From contig NZ_KV917369.1 of NCBI RefSeq assembly GCF_002019595.1, forward strand, positions 2,744,624 to 2,808,623: 64,000 nt of DNA, in the 5' to 3' direction. The notes under the pieces are model-generated. The model was not told the DNA's origin. It saw nothing but the letters and a program-made list of their open reading frames with translations, and did no database searches. The first letter of the stretch is position 1. The number at the start of each line of letters is the position of its first letter. Made by a program: the position numbers and the translations under genes. Positions 51,141 through 61,294 of the stretch are shown piece after piece. The stretch comes from Priestia abyssalis. Its GTDB lineage: Bacteria > Bacillota > Bacilli > Bacillales > Bacillaceae_H.

Positions 51141-52864
51141 GATCGCAGCGCCTCCTTTCCGAACTGCGATTGGAAAATGGCCTGATAGAGCGCAGACTGT
51201 TCCAATAATTGTTCATGGCTGCCTTGTGCCAGTAATTTACCATCCTCTAAAAGCAAAATGTTATCGGCCTCCATCGCTGTACTGATTTTTTGGGTAATGA
51301 TCATCGTCGTACATGAATAGGTTCGGATCGCTTGCAGCAAATTCGCTTCCGTTTTCATATCCAATGCACTCGTACTATCATCCAGCAACAAAATTTTCGG
51401 GTTGCGAACAAGTGCCCTCGCAATGGATAAGCGCTGTTTTTGACCGCCGGAAAGATTGACCCCTTTTTGGCCCAATACAGTCTCATACTGCTTAGGAAGA
51501 GAGAGGATCGTAGCATGAATTTGCGCATCTTCTGCCGCTTTCCTTACTTCTTCCATTGAGGCATCTTCTTTTCCCCATTTTATATTTTCTTGGACAGTTC
51601 CAGAAAAAAGAAACGATTCTTGCGGTACAAAGCCGATGCTTCTCCGTAATGTGGAAAACTTGATTGTGTCAATCGGAAGATCATCAATGAGGATTTTTCC
51701 TTCATTCAGATCATATAACCGGGGAATCAGCTGAAATAAGGAAGACTTTCCAGAACCTGTTGCTCCTAGAATGGCGGTCGTCGTCCCGGCCGGAACCGTG
51801 AACGAAAGATTTTCCAAGATGGGAGTCTCATTTCCAGGATAGTAAAACGACACTTGGTCAAACTCAATCTTTCCTTTCGTAACGGCGGGCATCGAATGAG
51901 CGGATTCGGCATCCGTCATTCCTTCTTTTGCTTCTAATACTTCAACAATACGGGAAGAAGAGGCTCTCGCACGTGAAAAAATCATAATTAAAAAAGAAAG
52001 AATCGAAAAGGCCGATGTAATGCGAAAGGCATAATTGACAATGGCGACGACTTCTCCGACTTGAGCTCGCCCGATGGAAACTTCCTTGCTGCCGAACCAT
52101 AGAACAGCGATAATGCTCACATTCAAGACGAGAAGCAACATGGGCATCGTCGTTTCCATCACTTTCAGCGCGGCAACCGTCCGCTCTTTTAGCTGCCCGC
52201 TGACAAGCGTGAATCGATCGATTTCATGCTGTTTTCGGAAAAACGCTTTAATCAGTCTCATCCCCGTTAAGTTTTCGCGCATGATTCCATTGACGGTATC
52301 GACATTTTCTTGAACCGCTCGAAATAACAGGGCACTTTTTTTCATTGCCCATACTAATAGAACAAAGATGACAGGAACAGTCATGACAATCGCAAGAGCC
52401 AGCTTCTTATTGACGATTAAAGCCATGACTAGACCGCCTATGACCAGTAGAGGAGCCCGAAGCATAATTCGCAGCCCCATAAAGACCGTTTGCTGGATTT
52501 GGGTCACATCGCCAGTCATTCTTGTAATCAAAGATGATGTGGGAAAATCATTGAAATTCGAAAAAGAGAAGCTCTGTATTTTTTCGAATAACTTTTTTCT
52601 TACATCATAGCCAAATCGTTGGCTGACATGGGCTGCATAGAAAGAATTAAGAATTCCGACCGTAAAAGCCGCCAACGAGAGAGCCATCATGATTCCCCCC
52701 CACTTCAACACAACACCCAAATCTTCTTTTACAATGCCCTCATCAATGATTTTCGCGATGAGTAAGGGCTGACATAGCTCAACGGCCAATTCGACCATCA
52801 TAAAAAAGAGAGCGATGCCCATCGGAAACCGGTATGGTTTAAGAAAACTCAGCATTTTTGACAT
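51134..52864 (-). CDS. heterodimeric ABC exporter subunit (YfiB-like)
   Basis: 576 residues: six membrane helices, then the nucleotide-binding domain with Walker A GATGSGKSS, canonical signature NLSGGQKQRLS, but Walker B ILLLDDSTSALD, in which Asp replaces the catalytic Glu. This is complementary to the partner's intact Glu and altered signature. First gene of the pair. Substrate unknown; drugs or lipids are typical for the family. Confidence 0.88.
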   Translation of the reverse strand: MSKMLSFLKPYRFPMGIALFFMMVELAVELCQPLLIAKIIDEGIVKEDLGVVLKWGGIMMALSLAAFTVGILNSFYAAHVSQRFGYDVRKKLFEKIQSFSFSNFNDFPTSSLITRMTGDVTQIQQTVFMGLRIMLRAPLLVIGGLVMALIVNKKLALAIVMTVPVIFVLLVWAMKKSALLFRAVQENVDTVNGIMRENLTGMRLIKAFFRKQHEIDRFTLVSGQLKERTVAALKVMETTMPMLLLVLNVSIIAVLWFGSKEVSIGRAQVGEVVAIVNYAFRITSAFSILSFLIMIFSRARASSSRIVEVLEAKEGMTDAESAHSMPAVTKGKIEFDQVSFYYPGNETPILENLSFTVPAGTTTAILGATGSGKSSLFQLIPRLYDLNEGKILIDDLPIDTIKFSTLRRSIGFVPQESFLFSGTVQENIKWGKEDASMEEVRKAAEDAQIHATILSLPKQYETVLGQKGVNLSGGQKQRLSIARALVRNPKILLLDDSTSALDMKTEANLLQAIRTYSCTTMIITQKISTAMEADNILLLEDGKLLAQGSHEQLLEQSALYQAIFQSQFGKEALRSC

Positions 52865-53059
52865 CCATAATCCCCCAAACTGCTGTCCTTAACAAAGCGA
52901 TGAAGCCAAATGTCCATCATCTCCTTTTTTTAAGGTGCTGGTTAAACAACCATGTCGAATTTTCTAATTCGATCTATCTAATCAAATATGTAATTACTTT
53001 AGTAAATTTTAACACAACTCCCTGTTGGATATGAAAAAAGAGAGCTCGCGGCCCTCCTT

Positions 53060-53653
53060 TTAGCGTAACATGTTTTGTTCTTTCAATGCTTTTACTACAT
53101 CTAAGACTTGTTCGGTCGATACGACTTCCCCGAATTCTCCGTGAAGCGAAGCAAGCGCCAATTGATGAACTGTTTCGGCGTCATAACGTGTGACACCGTC
53201 ATATGATTCACGTTCAAAGCATGCGGTTGCATCATGGACAACATAGACGCGATAGCCCAAATTACCGGCCATTCTGACGGTCGTGGATACACAATGATTT
53301 GTCGTCAAACCGACAATGACCAGGGTTTCATAGCCATTGGCTTTTAAATAGGAATCTAGTTCTGTTCCAATAAAACAGCTGTTCACAGATTTGCGAATAA
53401 AATACTCATCTTCATTGGGTCCAAAGCCTTCTTGGAATTGAAACCCGGGATTTGCCGGGTGCAGCGGAGAATCGGGATTTTTTGAAGCATGTTGGACATG
53501 AATAATCGGATAATCCTGTTTTCGCCATTCTTCTATGAGTGTCAGCATTTGCTTTTCGGCATGAGGGTTGTTTCGTTTTCCCCAAATGGGCTGGTTGAAT
53601 CCTTTTTGAACGTCAATCACGACTAGTACAGGGCGGCTTTTGGTCATTATCAT
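53060..53653 (-). CDS. isochorismatase-family cysteine hydrolase
   Basis: 197 residues with the family triad: Asp in VLVVIDVQKGF, Lys in EYFIRKSVNSCF, and nucleophile Cys in VGLTTNHCVSTTVRMAGNLG. Such enzymes hydrolyse amides (nicotinamide and others) or isochorismate; the substrate is not readable. It follows the cupin gene by 18 bp and is the last gene of a three-gene cluster. RBS GGGATG. Confidence 0.88.
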   Translation of the reverse strand: MIMTKSRPVLVVIDVQKGFNQPIWGKRNNPHAEKQMLTLIEEWRKQDYPIIHVQHASKNPDSPLHPANPGFQFQEGFGPNEDEYFIRKSVNSCFIGTELDSYLKANGYETLVIVGLTTNHCVSTTVRMAGNLGYRVYVVHDATACFERESYDGVTRYDAETVHQLALASLHGEFGEVVSTEQVLDVVKALKEQNMLR

Positions 53654-53671
53654 CTAACATCCCTTCGACTT

Positions 53672-53983
53672 CTATTCTTTCAAAATCGAGATCACATACG
53701 TGCATCCGCCTGGTCCGGCTTTTGATGAATGAACGGTATGTTTCGGTAAAAAAATGCGGTCTCCCGCTTCACAAAGCGTCGTGTTGCCCTCAACAGTAAA
53801 ATAAATGGATCCTTCCAACACATGTAAAATTTCATCCGTCGGATGCGTATGTGTTGGATGTTCCTGATCGGAAACGTCGTGCTGCACTTCTACATAACCC
53901 GTATCTTTCGGAAGTAATCCTCTCACTACTTCTTCAAGATGGCCTCCAACTCCTTTTTTAATATAAGCTTTTTTTATGTACAT
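53672..53983 (-). CDS. cupin-domain protein
   Basis: 103 residues from ATG 53983 (AGGAGT eight bases upstream). Single cupin barrel with metal-ligand motifs HTHPTDEILHVLEGSIYFTV and GDRIFLPKHTVHSS. It overlaps the end of the upstream YqcI-like gene by 26 bases, so the two are translationally coupled. Function of this small cupin is unknown; with the cysteine hydrolase it may act on a small amide or oxygenated compound. Confidence 0.85.
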   Translation of the reverse strand: MYIKKAYIKKGVGGHLEEVVRGLLPKDTGYVEVQHDVSDQEHPTHTHPTDEILHVLEGSIYFTVEGNTTLCEAGDRIFLPKHTVHSSKAGPGGCTYVISILKE

Positions 53984-54725
53984 GTTCAGCACTCCTTTTC
54001 GCATGAAATGGGCATTTTCTCAAACTGCTTTCATTGTCATTCCGTAGAAAATATTGCTGCCACTCTCGATTGGTTACACTGCCGTACCATCCTAATGCCG
54101 GATGCACTTCTACCTCGTCATAGGTTTCAAGGCGCTCTCGGACCACCTTTTTCACTTGCTGTCCCATTTTTGTTTCTGCACTGATTCCTTCAAATACCCA
54201 GCGCGGTTGAAACGTCATCATGAACGTTTCGCTCCGTCGGCTTTTTCGCTTTTCATGTGCCGGACTATTACAGACAACAAAAATCGGCTCCCCGTGAAAA
54301 CAAAACTCCCACATCGGATCATTCGGATCTTTCGGAATATGTGAAGGCCATTCCTTTTCATCAAGTTCATGCAAATATTGCAGCGCATCCCAGAATTGCT
54401 TTTCATATTCTTCCATCGTTTTTACGTCTTGGCTCGGTTCAAAAAAGACGACAAACGAAGTATTTCGTCCAATCGTTCGAAATGTCTCCATATATAGCCG
54501 TAAAGAAGCCGCAAATTGCTGAAGCGAGCCGATCTCAAAAAGAGAGCGGACAAACGCAAAACGGAGAAGATCATTTTTAAAACCTTCCACTCCCAATACA
54601 CATGGAAATGGACTCGTCTCTGATAACAAATCCTGTTCGAACTGTTTAAAAACGCTCTTTCCCCATGAGGGAATGCGGGTAGAACGCTCTATATCAGTTC
54701 GGGTATAAATCGATGGCGGCTTCAT
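53958..54725 (-). CDS. YqcI/YcgG-family protein
   Basis: 255 residues from ATG 54725 (AAAGGAGGG upstream). Family motifs: PFPCVLGVEGFKNDLLRFAF at about 40, FVVFFEP, FWDALQYLHELD, PSHIPKDPNDPMWEFCFHGE then PIFVVCNSPAHEKRKSR, and MTFQPRWVFEGI. Soluble. The conserved Cys/His residues look like a haem or metal site, but the family's activity is not established. First gene of the YqcI-cupin-hydrolase cluster. Confidence 0.85.
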   Translation of the reverse strand: MKPPSIYTRTDIERSTRIPSWGKSVFKQFEQDLLSETSPFPCVLGVEGFKNDLLRFAFVRSLFEIGSLQQFAASLRLYMETFRTIGRNTSFVVFFEPSQDVKTMEEYEKQFWDALQYLHELDEKEWPSHIPKDPNDPMWEFCFHGEPIFVVCNSPAHEKRKSRRSETFMMTFQPRWVFEGISAETKMGQQVKKVVRERLETYDEVEVHPALGWYGSVTNREWQQYFLRNDNESSLRKCPFHAKRSAEHVHKKSLY

Positions 54726-54962
54726 TCCATCCCTCCTTTTTCCCAACGTTACAGTGTATTGCGAAATGTTATGGATTATGAGTTTTTTATGTGTATGCTC
54801 TGGATAGTCTCACAAATCAAAGATGTATATGTGCATTCACGTCAAGATGAACAGCCATGGATCAGTGGTAGAGAAAAAAAGATCCGTAAAGTTTTAAGTT
54901 GCAGCAGTGGTTCATACGATGTTAGTAGGACAAGTGTCATATAAAGGCAGGTGTGAGCAAGA

Positions 54963-55601
54963 TTGAATGAAATGATTATGATGGCCGTCCATCAAATGGT
55001 GCTTGGCATCAGCTTGGCGGCTCCCGTCGGGCCTATCAATATCGAAATGATTAAGCGAGGCATTTCTCATGGATTTTGGGCTTCCTGGCTGGTTGGGCTC
55101 GGGGGGATGTCAGCGGATATTTTATTTATGGCTGCCATTTTTCTGGGGATGGCTCCTTTTTTACAGCAGCCATTCGTTCGAATGATTTTATATGGAATGG
55201 GATTTTTGATGCTTTTGTATCTAGGCATTCAAAGCATTAAGCAATCCTTCCAGTCTACACGCTTGATGGAACATGGGTCAGCAGGACAAGCCGGAACCTC
55301 TTTTTTGACGGGACTCATGATCGCGGGTGCGAATCCCCTTAATATTTTGTTTTGGTTTGGTATTTACGGCTCTGCACTTGGAAGCATCATTAAAACGGAA
55401 AGCATGGTCATGTCTCTTATCTACAGCCTTTTTATCATTGCTGGTATCATGCTCTGGAATTTAAACATTGCCTTTACCGTTCATTTCACCAAACATTTAT
55501 TAACCGACAGGATGATGAAAATCATTACATTTACAGCGGGACTAATTTTAGTCTACTTTAGCTTGAAATTTGGATGGGCCTTATATGAGTCGATCAATTG
55601 A
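54963..55601 (+). CDS. LysE/RhtB-family amino-acid exporter
   Basis: 212 residues starting at TTG 54963 behind CAGGTGTG. Six hydrophobic segments; family signature in LGISLAAPVGPINIEMIKRG near the N-terminus and LMIAGANPLNILFWFGIYGS near 120. Exports amino acids or related solutes. Single gene, divergent from the YqcI cluster across 237 bp with no other gene. Confidence 0.85.
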   Translation: MNEMIMMAVHQMVLGISLAAPVGPINIEMIKRGISHGFWASWLVGLGGMSADILFMAAIFLGMAPFLQQPFVRMILYGMGFLMLLYLGIQSIKQSFQSTRLMEHGSAGQAGTSFLTGLMIAGANPLNILFWFGIYGSALGSIIKTESMVMSLIYSLFIIAGIMLWNLNIAFTVHFTKHLLTDRMMKIITFTAGLILVYFSLKFGWALYESIN

Positions 55602-55640
55602 ATCGGGGAAGTCACTACATAACTGTACAGTCTTCTATGT

Positions 55641-55683
55641 AAAAGAAACGGACTAGAAGAATTTCTTCAAGTCCGTTTCTTTT
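55641..55683. terminator. bidirectional terminator between lysE-like gene and parC
   Basis: AAAAGAAACGGACT/AGTCCGTTTCTTTT, 14-bp perfect stem. Confidence 0.85.
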
Positions 55684-55703
55684 CTGATATTGCAACATCT
55701 CAT

Positions 55704-58130
55704 TTACGATGGTTTCGCTTCTTTCCACATCGCGACGACACTGCCGGCTTCATCCTGATCTAAAATGAATGATCCGTTACTGTATCGATCATTTGGTCTT
55801 AAAGCAGCAGGATCGACTTGTTCAGTCGCGAGCTTTTCTGTTTCTACCCATACAATGTCATCTTTGGAGACTATTTCAATTCCTGCCACTTCATGAGGGT
55901 TCGTTTTCAATTCGCGAATCATAACCAATCCGCGCTTGGCCCTCGTTGTGCGCTCAAACTCTTTTATATTCATCTTTTTGATGGCTCCGCGCTGCGTCAC
56001 CATGATGACTTCGGCTTTTTCTGCTTCAGGGAAGATTTTGCCGTTTACAACATAATCGCCTTCTTTTAAATTGATGCCTTTTACGCCGGCCGCTCTTGCC
56101 CCCACGATATTGACTTCTTCTTCAGGAAACCATAAACCGTACCCTTGCCTTGTCGCTAAAAAGACGTCTTGCTTTCCGTCCGTCAGATGAACATCGACGA
56201 CTTCATCATCTCCTTTTAAATTAATCGCCACAAGCGATCTTGAATAGCGCTGCGCCTTGTAATTCGCCAATTCCGACTTCTTGACCATTCCGTTTTTCGT
56301 AATGAATAACAGAAACTTCGGTTCTTCAAAGTTCGATATCGGGATAGCTTCGACAATCGTTTCTTCTTTATCGATCGGCACGATATTCGTCACATGCTGG
56401 CCCATGTCTTTCCAGCGGATATCCGGAAGTTCATGGATCGGCATGAACAAGTAGTTTCCTTTATTCGTAAATAACAACAAGGTGTCTGTTGTGTTGATAT
56501 CCAGTTTGGCAATAAGGCGATCGGTATCTTTCATGCCAAAATCCTGACCATTAGAGGCAGCGTAAGAGCGAGGGCTCGTCCGTTTGACGTATCCATCCTT
56601 CGTCACCGTCACGATGACGTCTTCTGAAGGGATCATCACCTCTAAATTGATTTTGATTTCCTCGATTTCCGCTTCGATTTTTGCACGGCGCCCATCGTTG
56701 TATTGTTTTTTCACTTTGCGCAAATCGGTTTTAATGACGTTCAATAATTTCTTTTCGCTGTTTAAAATCGATTCAAGCTCCGCGATTTTATTCGCCAGCT
56801 CTTCCGCTTCTGCTTGTAAAGCCGTCACATCCGTATTTGTCAGGCGATACAGCTGCAAGGAAACAATCGCTTCCGCCTGTGCTTCCGTAAACTCAAACCC
56901 GGCAATCAAGTTATCTTTCGCATCGCGCTTATCTTTTGATGCACGAATGGCCGCAATCACTTCATCAAGGATCGATAATGCCTTGATTAATCCTTCGACG
57001 ATATGTTCACGTTCACGTGCTTTATTTAATTCAAACTGTGAGCGGTTCGTCACGACCTCGCGCTGATGCTCAATATAGGCATCCAAAATAGACGTCAGAC
57101 TCATAAGTTTCGGGCGTTTCCTTGAAATGGCAACCATGTTGAAGCTATACGGCACTTGCAAATCGGTGTTTTTATATAAATAGTTCAACACGCCTTCTGC
57201 ATTTGCGTCTTTTTTCAGCTCGACCACTAATCGCAATCCAGTACGATCGGTTTCATCCCGTACTTCGGCAATGCCTTCCACTTTGCGGTCAAGGCGCAAT
57301 TCATCCATCTTTTTTACCAAGTTCGCCTTGTTCACTTCAAACGGGATTTCCGTAATCACGATTTGCTGTTTACCGCCTCGAATGGATTCAATCTCCGCTT
57401 TTCCGCGGATGATAATTTTTCCCTTTCCCGTTTCATACGCTTTTTTAATGCCTTCTACGCCCTGTATAATACCGCCTGTCGGAAAATCCGGGCCTTTTAA
57501 CACAGTCATCAAGTCATCGACGGTACAATTCGGTTTATCCATACGCATAATCGCTGCATCAATGACCTCACCTAACTGATGCGGCGGAATTTCTGTCGCA
57601 TATCCGGCAGAAATTCCGGTTGATCCGTTGACGAGCAAGTTGGGGAACATAGCCGGAAGTACGACGGGCTCTTTGCTTGTGTCATCGAAGTTTGGAACAA
57701 ATTCTACCGTCTGTTTATCGATATCACGCAATAATTCAGAGGCGATAGACGAAAGGCGAGCTTCTGTATAACGCATCGCAGCCGGCGGATCGCCGTCAAT
57801 GCTTCCGTTGTTTCCGTGCATTTCAATTAACAAATTGCGCAGCTTCCAATCCTGGCTCATGCGCACCATCGCATCATATACAGACGAATCACCGTGCGGG
57901 TGGTAGTTACCAATGACGTTCCCGACCGTTTTCGCCGATTTGCGGAACCCTTTATCATGTGTATTGCCGTCTACATGCATCGCATATAAAATACGACGCT
58001 GCACCGGTTTTAATCCATCGCGGGCATCCGGCAGCGCCCGCTCTTGAATGATGTACTTACTATATCGTCCGAAGCGGTCGCCAAGCACATCTTCAAGAGG
58101 CAAGTCCAAAAAGCGTTCTGTTTGTGTCAT
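55704..58130 (-). CDS. parC: DNA topoisomerase IV subunit A (ParC/GrlA)
   Basis: 808 residues from ATG 58130, one base after the parE stop and behind AAGGAGG, which lies within the end of parE. Winged-helix domain with GNYHPHGDSSVYDAMVRMSQ (quinolone-resistance region with wild-type Ser and an acidic Asp four residues on), catalytic Tyr in AAMRYTEARLS, and a C-terminal six-blade pinwheel (repeats such as LFITKNGMVKKSELANYKAQ). Decatenates daughter chromosomes with ParE. Identified as ParC rather than GyrA by pairing with ParE and absence of a full GyrA-box. Confidence 0.93.
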   Translation of the reverse strand: MTQTERFLDLPLEDVLGDRFGRYSKYIIQERALPDARDGLKPVQRRILYAMHVDGNTHDKGFRKSAKTVGNVIGNYHPHGDSSVYDAMVRMSQDWKLRNLLIEMHGNNGSIDGDPPAAMRYTEARLSSIASELLRDIDKQTVEFVPNFDDTSKEPVVLPAMFPNLLVNGSTGISAGYATEIPPHQLGEVIDAAIMRMDKPNCTVDDLMTVLKGPDFPTGGIIQGVEGIKKAYETGKGKIIIRGKAEIESIRGGKQQIVITEIPFEVNKANLVKKMDELRLDRKVEGIAEVRDETDRTGLRLVVELKKDANAEGVLNYLYKNTDLQVPYSFNMVAISRKRPKLMSLTSILDAYIEHQREVVTNRSQFELNKAREREHIVEGLIKALSILDEVIAAIRASKDKRDAKDNLIAGFEFTEAQAEAIVSLQLYRLTNTDVTALQAEAEELANKIAELESILNSEKKLLNVIKTDLRKVKKQYNDGRRAKIEAEIEEIKINLEVMIPSEDVIVTVTKDGYVKRTSPRSYAASNGQDFGMKDTDRLIAKLDINTTDTLLLFTNKGNYLFMPIHELPDIRWKDMGQHVTNIVPIDKEETIVEAIPISNFEEPKFLLFITKNGMVKKSELANYKAQRYSRSLVAINLKGDDEVVDVHLTDGKQDVFLATRQGYGLWFPEEEVNIVGARAAGVKGINLKEGDYVVNGKIFPEAEKAEVIMVTQRGAIKKMNIKEFERTTRAKRGLVMIRELKTNPHEVAGIEIVSKDDIVWVETEKLATEQVDPAALRPNDRYSNGSFILDQDEAGSVVAMWKEAKPS

Positions 58131-58131
58131 T

Positions 58132-60105
58132 CTATTCGTCCTCCTTTGCTGCGACCGAGACATTTTCGTTATCTAAGATGTTTGGATCTTCTTCAAGGCC
58201 AAAGGCGACGTTGTTTTCAATCCACTTACGGCGCGGCTCGACTTTGTCTCCCATGAGTGTCGTAACACGACGATCGGCGCGGGCAGCGTCATCAATACGA
58301 ACACGAATGAGCGTACGCGTCTCAGGATTCATCGTCGTTTCCCAAAGCTGATCGGCATTCATCTCACCAAGACCTTTATAGCGTTGAATCATATAGCCGC
58401 GTCCCACTTTTTTCACCGCACCCTGTAACTCCTCTTCATTCCATGCATACTCGACGACTTCCTTCTTCCCCGTTCCTTTACTCACTTTGTAAAGCGGTGG
58501 AAGCGCAATGAATACCTTTCCGGCTTCTACAAGCGGCTTCATATAGCGATAAAAAAACGTCAGAAGCAGCACTTGAATGTGCGCGCCGTCTGTATCGGCA
58601 TCAGTCATGATGACGATTTTATCGTAATTCACATCATCCAATGCAAACTCGGCTCCCACACCTGCACCGATGGCATGGATGATTGTATTGATTTCTTCGT
58701 TTTTAAAAATATCCGAAAGCTTTGCCTTTTCCGTATTGATGACTTTCCCGCGAAGCGGCAAAACGGCTTGGAAACGCCGGTCCCGCCCTTGTTTGGCAGA
58801 GCCCCCGGCAGAATCACCCTCGACAAGGTAAAGTTCATTTTTTTGCGGATTGCGCGATTGCGCAGGCGTCAGCTTTCCGCTCAACACTGTTTCTTTTCGG
58901 TTTCGCTTTTTCCCGCTTCTTGCTTCCTCACGGGCTTTGCGCGCTGCTTCACGGGCTTGCGCGGCTTTGATCGCCTTTTTTACAAGCAGGGAGCTAATAT
59001 CTGGATTCTCCTCAAGGAAATAAGCGAGCTTTTCAGACACGACGGCATCGACAGAAGATCGCGCTTCACTTGTCCCGAGCTTTCCCTTCGTCTGCCCTTC
59101 AAATTGCAGCAATTCTTCCGGAATGCGGACGGAAACGATGGCTGCGAGACCTTCACGAATGTCGGTTCCCTCCAGGTTTTTATCCCTCTCTTTCAATAAT
59201 CCCACTTTACGTGCATACTCATTGAAAATACGCGTCATCGCACTTTTCGATCCGGCTTCATGTGTTCCTCCGTCCTTCGTACGAACGTTATTGACAAACG
59301 ATAAAATCGTTTCGGAATACCCGTCGTTGAATTGAAACGAGAATTCCACTTCAATGTTATTTTGCTCACCTTCAAAAAACAGCACAGGATGAAGCGTATC
59401 TTTCCCTTCATTCAAATACGAAACGAATGCCTCGATACCGTTTTCATAATGGAAGATGTCCCGTTGGTCAAATCGCTCATCGATTAATTCAATTTTCAGC
59501 CCTTTTAATAAAAAGGCGGATTCGCGCAGCCGTTCGCTCAATGTATCATAGTTGTAAGCGGTCGTGCTGAAAATGCTTTCATCCGGCTTAAAATGGATTT
59601 TTGTTCCATTTTCGCGTGTTTTTCCGATTTTTTCAAGCGTTGTAGCGGGCTTTCCGCCGTTTTCAAAGCGCTGCTGATACACGATACCGTCACGCTTGAT
59701 GGTTACCACAAGCCACTGTGACAGCGCGTTTACGACGGATGCACCCACTCCATGTAAACCGCCGCTTGTTTTATAACCGCCTTGTCCAAACTTGCCGCCG
59801 GCGTGAAGGACGGTTAAAATTACTTCGGGCGTCGGCTTGCCGAGCTTATGCATACCTGTTGGCATCCCGCGTCCTTTATCTTGTACCGAGATTGAATTAT
59901 CTTTATGTATAGTCACTTTAATATCGTTTCCGTAGCCGGCGAGTGCTTCATCGACTGAGTTATCTACAATTTCATATACGAGATGGTGCAGACCGCGGCT
60001 GTCTGTACTGCCAATGTACATGCCCGGACGTTTTCGGACCGCGTCAAGTCCTTCCAGAACTTGAATCGCATCATCATTGTACTCAAAAACTTGTTTCTTG
60101 CCCAA
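58132..60105 (-). CDS. parE: DNA topoisomerase IV subunit B (ParE/GrlB)
   Basis: 657 residues starting at TTG 60105 (AAAGGGG nine bases upstream). GHKL ATPase: GLDAVRKRPGMYIGSTDSRG, VDNSVDEALAGYG, DKGRGMPTGMH and GGLHGVGASVVNALS. TOPRIM: VEGDSAGGSAKQGRDRRFQA and MTDADTDGAHIQVLL. Length and the immediate downstream parC mark it as topoisomerase IV. The parE-parC order and neighbours yneT and plsY match B. subtilis. Confidence 0.94.
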   Translation of the reverse strand: MGKKQVFEYNDDAIQVLEGLDAVRKRPGMYIGSTDSRGLHHLVYEIVDNSVDEALAGYGNDIKVTIHKDNSISVQDKGRGMPTGMHKLGKPTPEVILTVLHAGGKFGQGGYKTSGGLHGVGASVVNALSQWLVVTIKRDGIVYQQRFENGGKPATTLEKIGKTRENGTKIHFKPDESIFSTTAYNYDTLSERLRESAFLLKGLKIELIDERFDQRDIFHYENGIEAFVSYLNEGKDTLHPVLFFEGEQNNIEVEFSFQFNDGYSETILSFVNNVRTKDGGTHEAGSKSAMTRIFNEYARKVGLLKERDKNLEGTDIREGLAAIVSVRIPEELLQFEGQTKGKLGTSEARSSVDAVVSEKLAYFLEENPDISSLLVKKAIKAAQAREAARKAREEARSGKKRNRKETVLSGKLTPAQSRNPQKNELYLVEGDSAGGSAKQGRDRRFQAVLPLRGKVINTEKAKLSDIFKNEEINTIIHAIGAGVGAEFALDDVNYDKIVIMTDADTDGAHIQVLLLTFFYRYMKPLVEAGKVFIALPPLYKVSKGTGKKEVVEYAWNEEELQGAVKKVGRGYMIQRYKGLGEMNADQLWETTMNPETRTLIRVRIDDAARADRRVTTLMGDKVEPRRKWIENNVAFGLEEDPNILDNENVSVAAKEDE

Positions 60106-60588
60106 AAATACATACCCCTTTCAATTACCCACTTCGACTATCTCTTAAATGTGTAGTGTCGCACAATACGATTCAACTCATTCAATTGAAGAGATATGGT
60201 CTTTCTTTTTTTCTGCTTGAAGGAAACACAACATTTCTCCTTCATATTCTCACAACAAATAGAACGTATGTTTGATTTTAACACAACTTCTTCATTTTTA
60301 AAATATAATAACTCACTTTCCTACCTTTTTATACAGATTGAGCTGACCTTTTGCATCATAAATATCTTAGCACTATTTTAGCGACAAATGGATAGTTCTA
60401 ATACTAAATTTATGAAAAAAACAAAGAGGATGGGGCAAAAAGGGAAAAAGAAACCTTTTTGACCCATCCTCCCGAAAGGCCCTTTCATAAAAATTCAGTA
60501 AAATCAAAGGATTACTTGAAGGGGCCTGTCAGCAAAAATCAGTTTTTGTGTTTTATTAGAGACTTATGGGACAGCTTCCTAAAAAAGG
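60106..60588. other. intergenic region upstream of parE with repeats
   Basis: No gene. It holds a hairpin AGGATGGG-CAAAAAGG/CCTTTTTG-CCCATCCT at 60428-60471 and the second copy of the ~100-bp repeat. Confidence 0.6.
60475..60575. repeat. interspersed ~100-bp hairpin repeat, copy 2
   Basis: Begins AAAGGCCCTTTCATAAAAAT, ends TTTATTAGAGACTTATGGGACAG; matches 11820-11920. The stem is GGCCCTTTCA/TGAAGGGGCC, with a G-C to T-A exchange on both arms relative to copy 1. Confidence 0.75.
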
Positions 60589-61002
60589 TCATCTAGTTAA
60601 GGCATGCTCGACTTTAATGCATCGATCCATCACGACTGTATATCCTTTTTCTTTCAACAACCGGTAGGCCTCTTCATTGGCAAGTCCAAGCTGTGCCCAA
60701 TATACATCTGCATCAATTTCTAAAAATTCTTCCGCTACTTCAAGTAAATGCTCCGAGCGGCGGAAAACATTCACGATATCAACATGACCGTCGATTTCTT
60801 TCAATGATTTGACCGCTTTGGCTCCCAGTATTTCCTCGGCATTCGGATTCACCGGTATAATTTCGTAGCCGGCATCCTGCATGGCTTTTGACACCATATA
60901 AGACGTTTTCGCCGGATTGTCTGATAAGCCTACCACCGCGATGCGCTTACTTTTCTTTAAGATTTCTCCAAGTTCTTGACGAGATGGGATTTCTATATTC
61001 AT
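60589..61002 (-). CDS. yneT: CoA-binding domain protein (YneT/YccU type)
   Basis: 137 residues from ATG 61002 (AAGGAGAG eight bases upstream). Rossmann-like CoA_binding_2 domain: RIAVVGLSDNPAKTSYMVSK, IIPVNPNAEEILGAKAVKSL, WAQLGLANEEAYRLL and VMDRCIKVEH. Homologues bind CoA; physiological role unclear. The gene lies upstream of parE on the same strand and divergent from plsY, as in B. subtilis. Confidence 0.88.
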   Translation of the reverse strand: MNIEIPSRQELGEILKKSKRIAVVGLSDNPAKTSYMVSKAMQDAGYEIIPVNPNAEEILGAKAVKSLKEIDGHVDIVNVFRRSEHLLEVAEEFLEIDADVYWAQLGLANEEAYRLLKEKGYTVVMDRCIKVEHALTR

Positions 61003-61294
61003 GGGCAATCTCTCCTTCATTTAAATAAATTTGGTACTACTTTCTGTATGTATACCCAAATTCCTGCTTTTCATAGCTATTTTCTTTCAAGGCAGCACAT
61101 ATAATGAAACAAGCCCGCTCATGAAAAATTGACTTTTTATTGAGGAACGGTTGTCGCTTGAACAAGTTCCTGTTAAAATCCACTATGTCTATTAAAAAGG
61201 AATTTCGATAGAAAAATGCGAATGAATAAGGGATGGAGTTTTAAAAGACTCATGGTAAAATAATTAAGACAAGTGAAGAAAAGGAGATATACAT

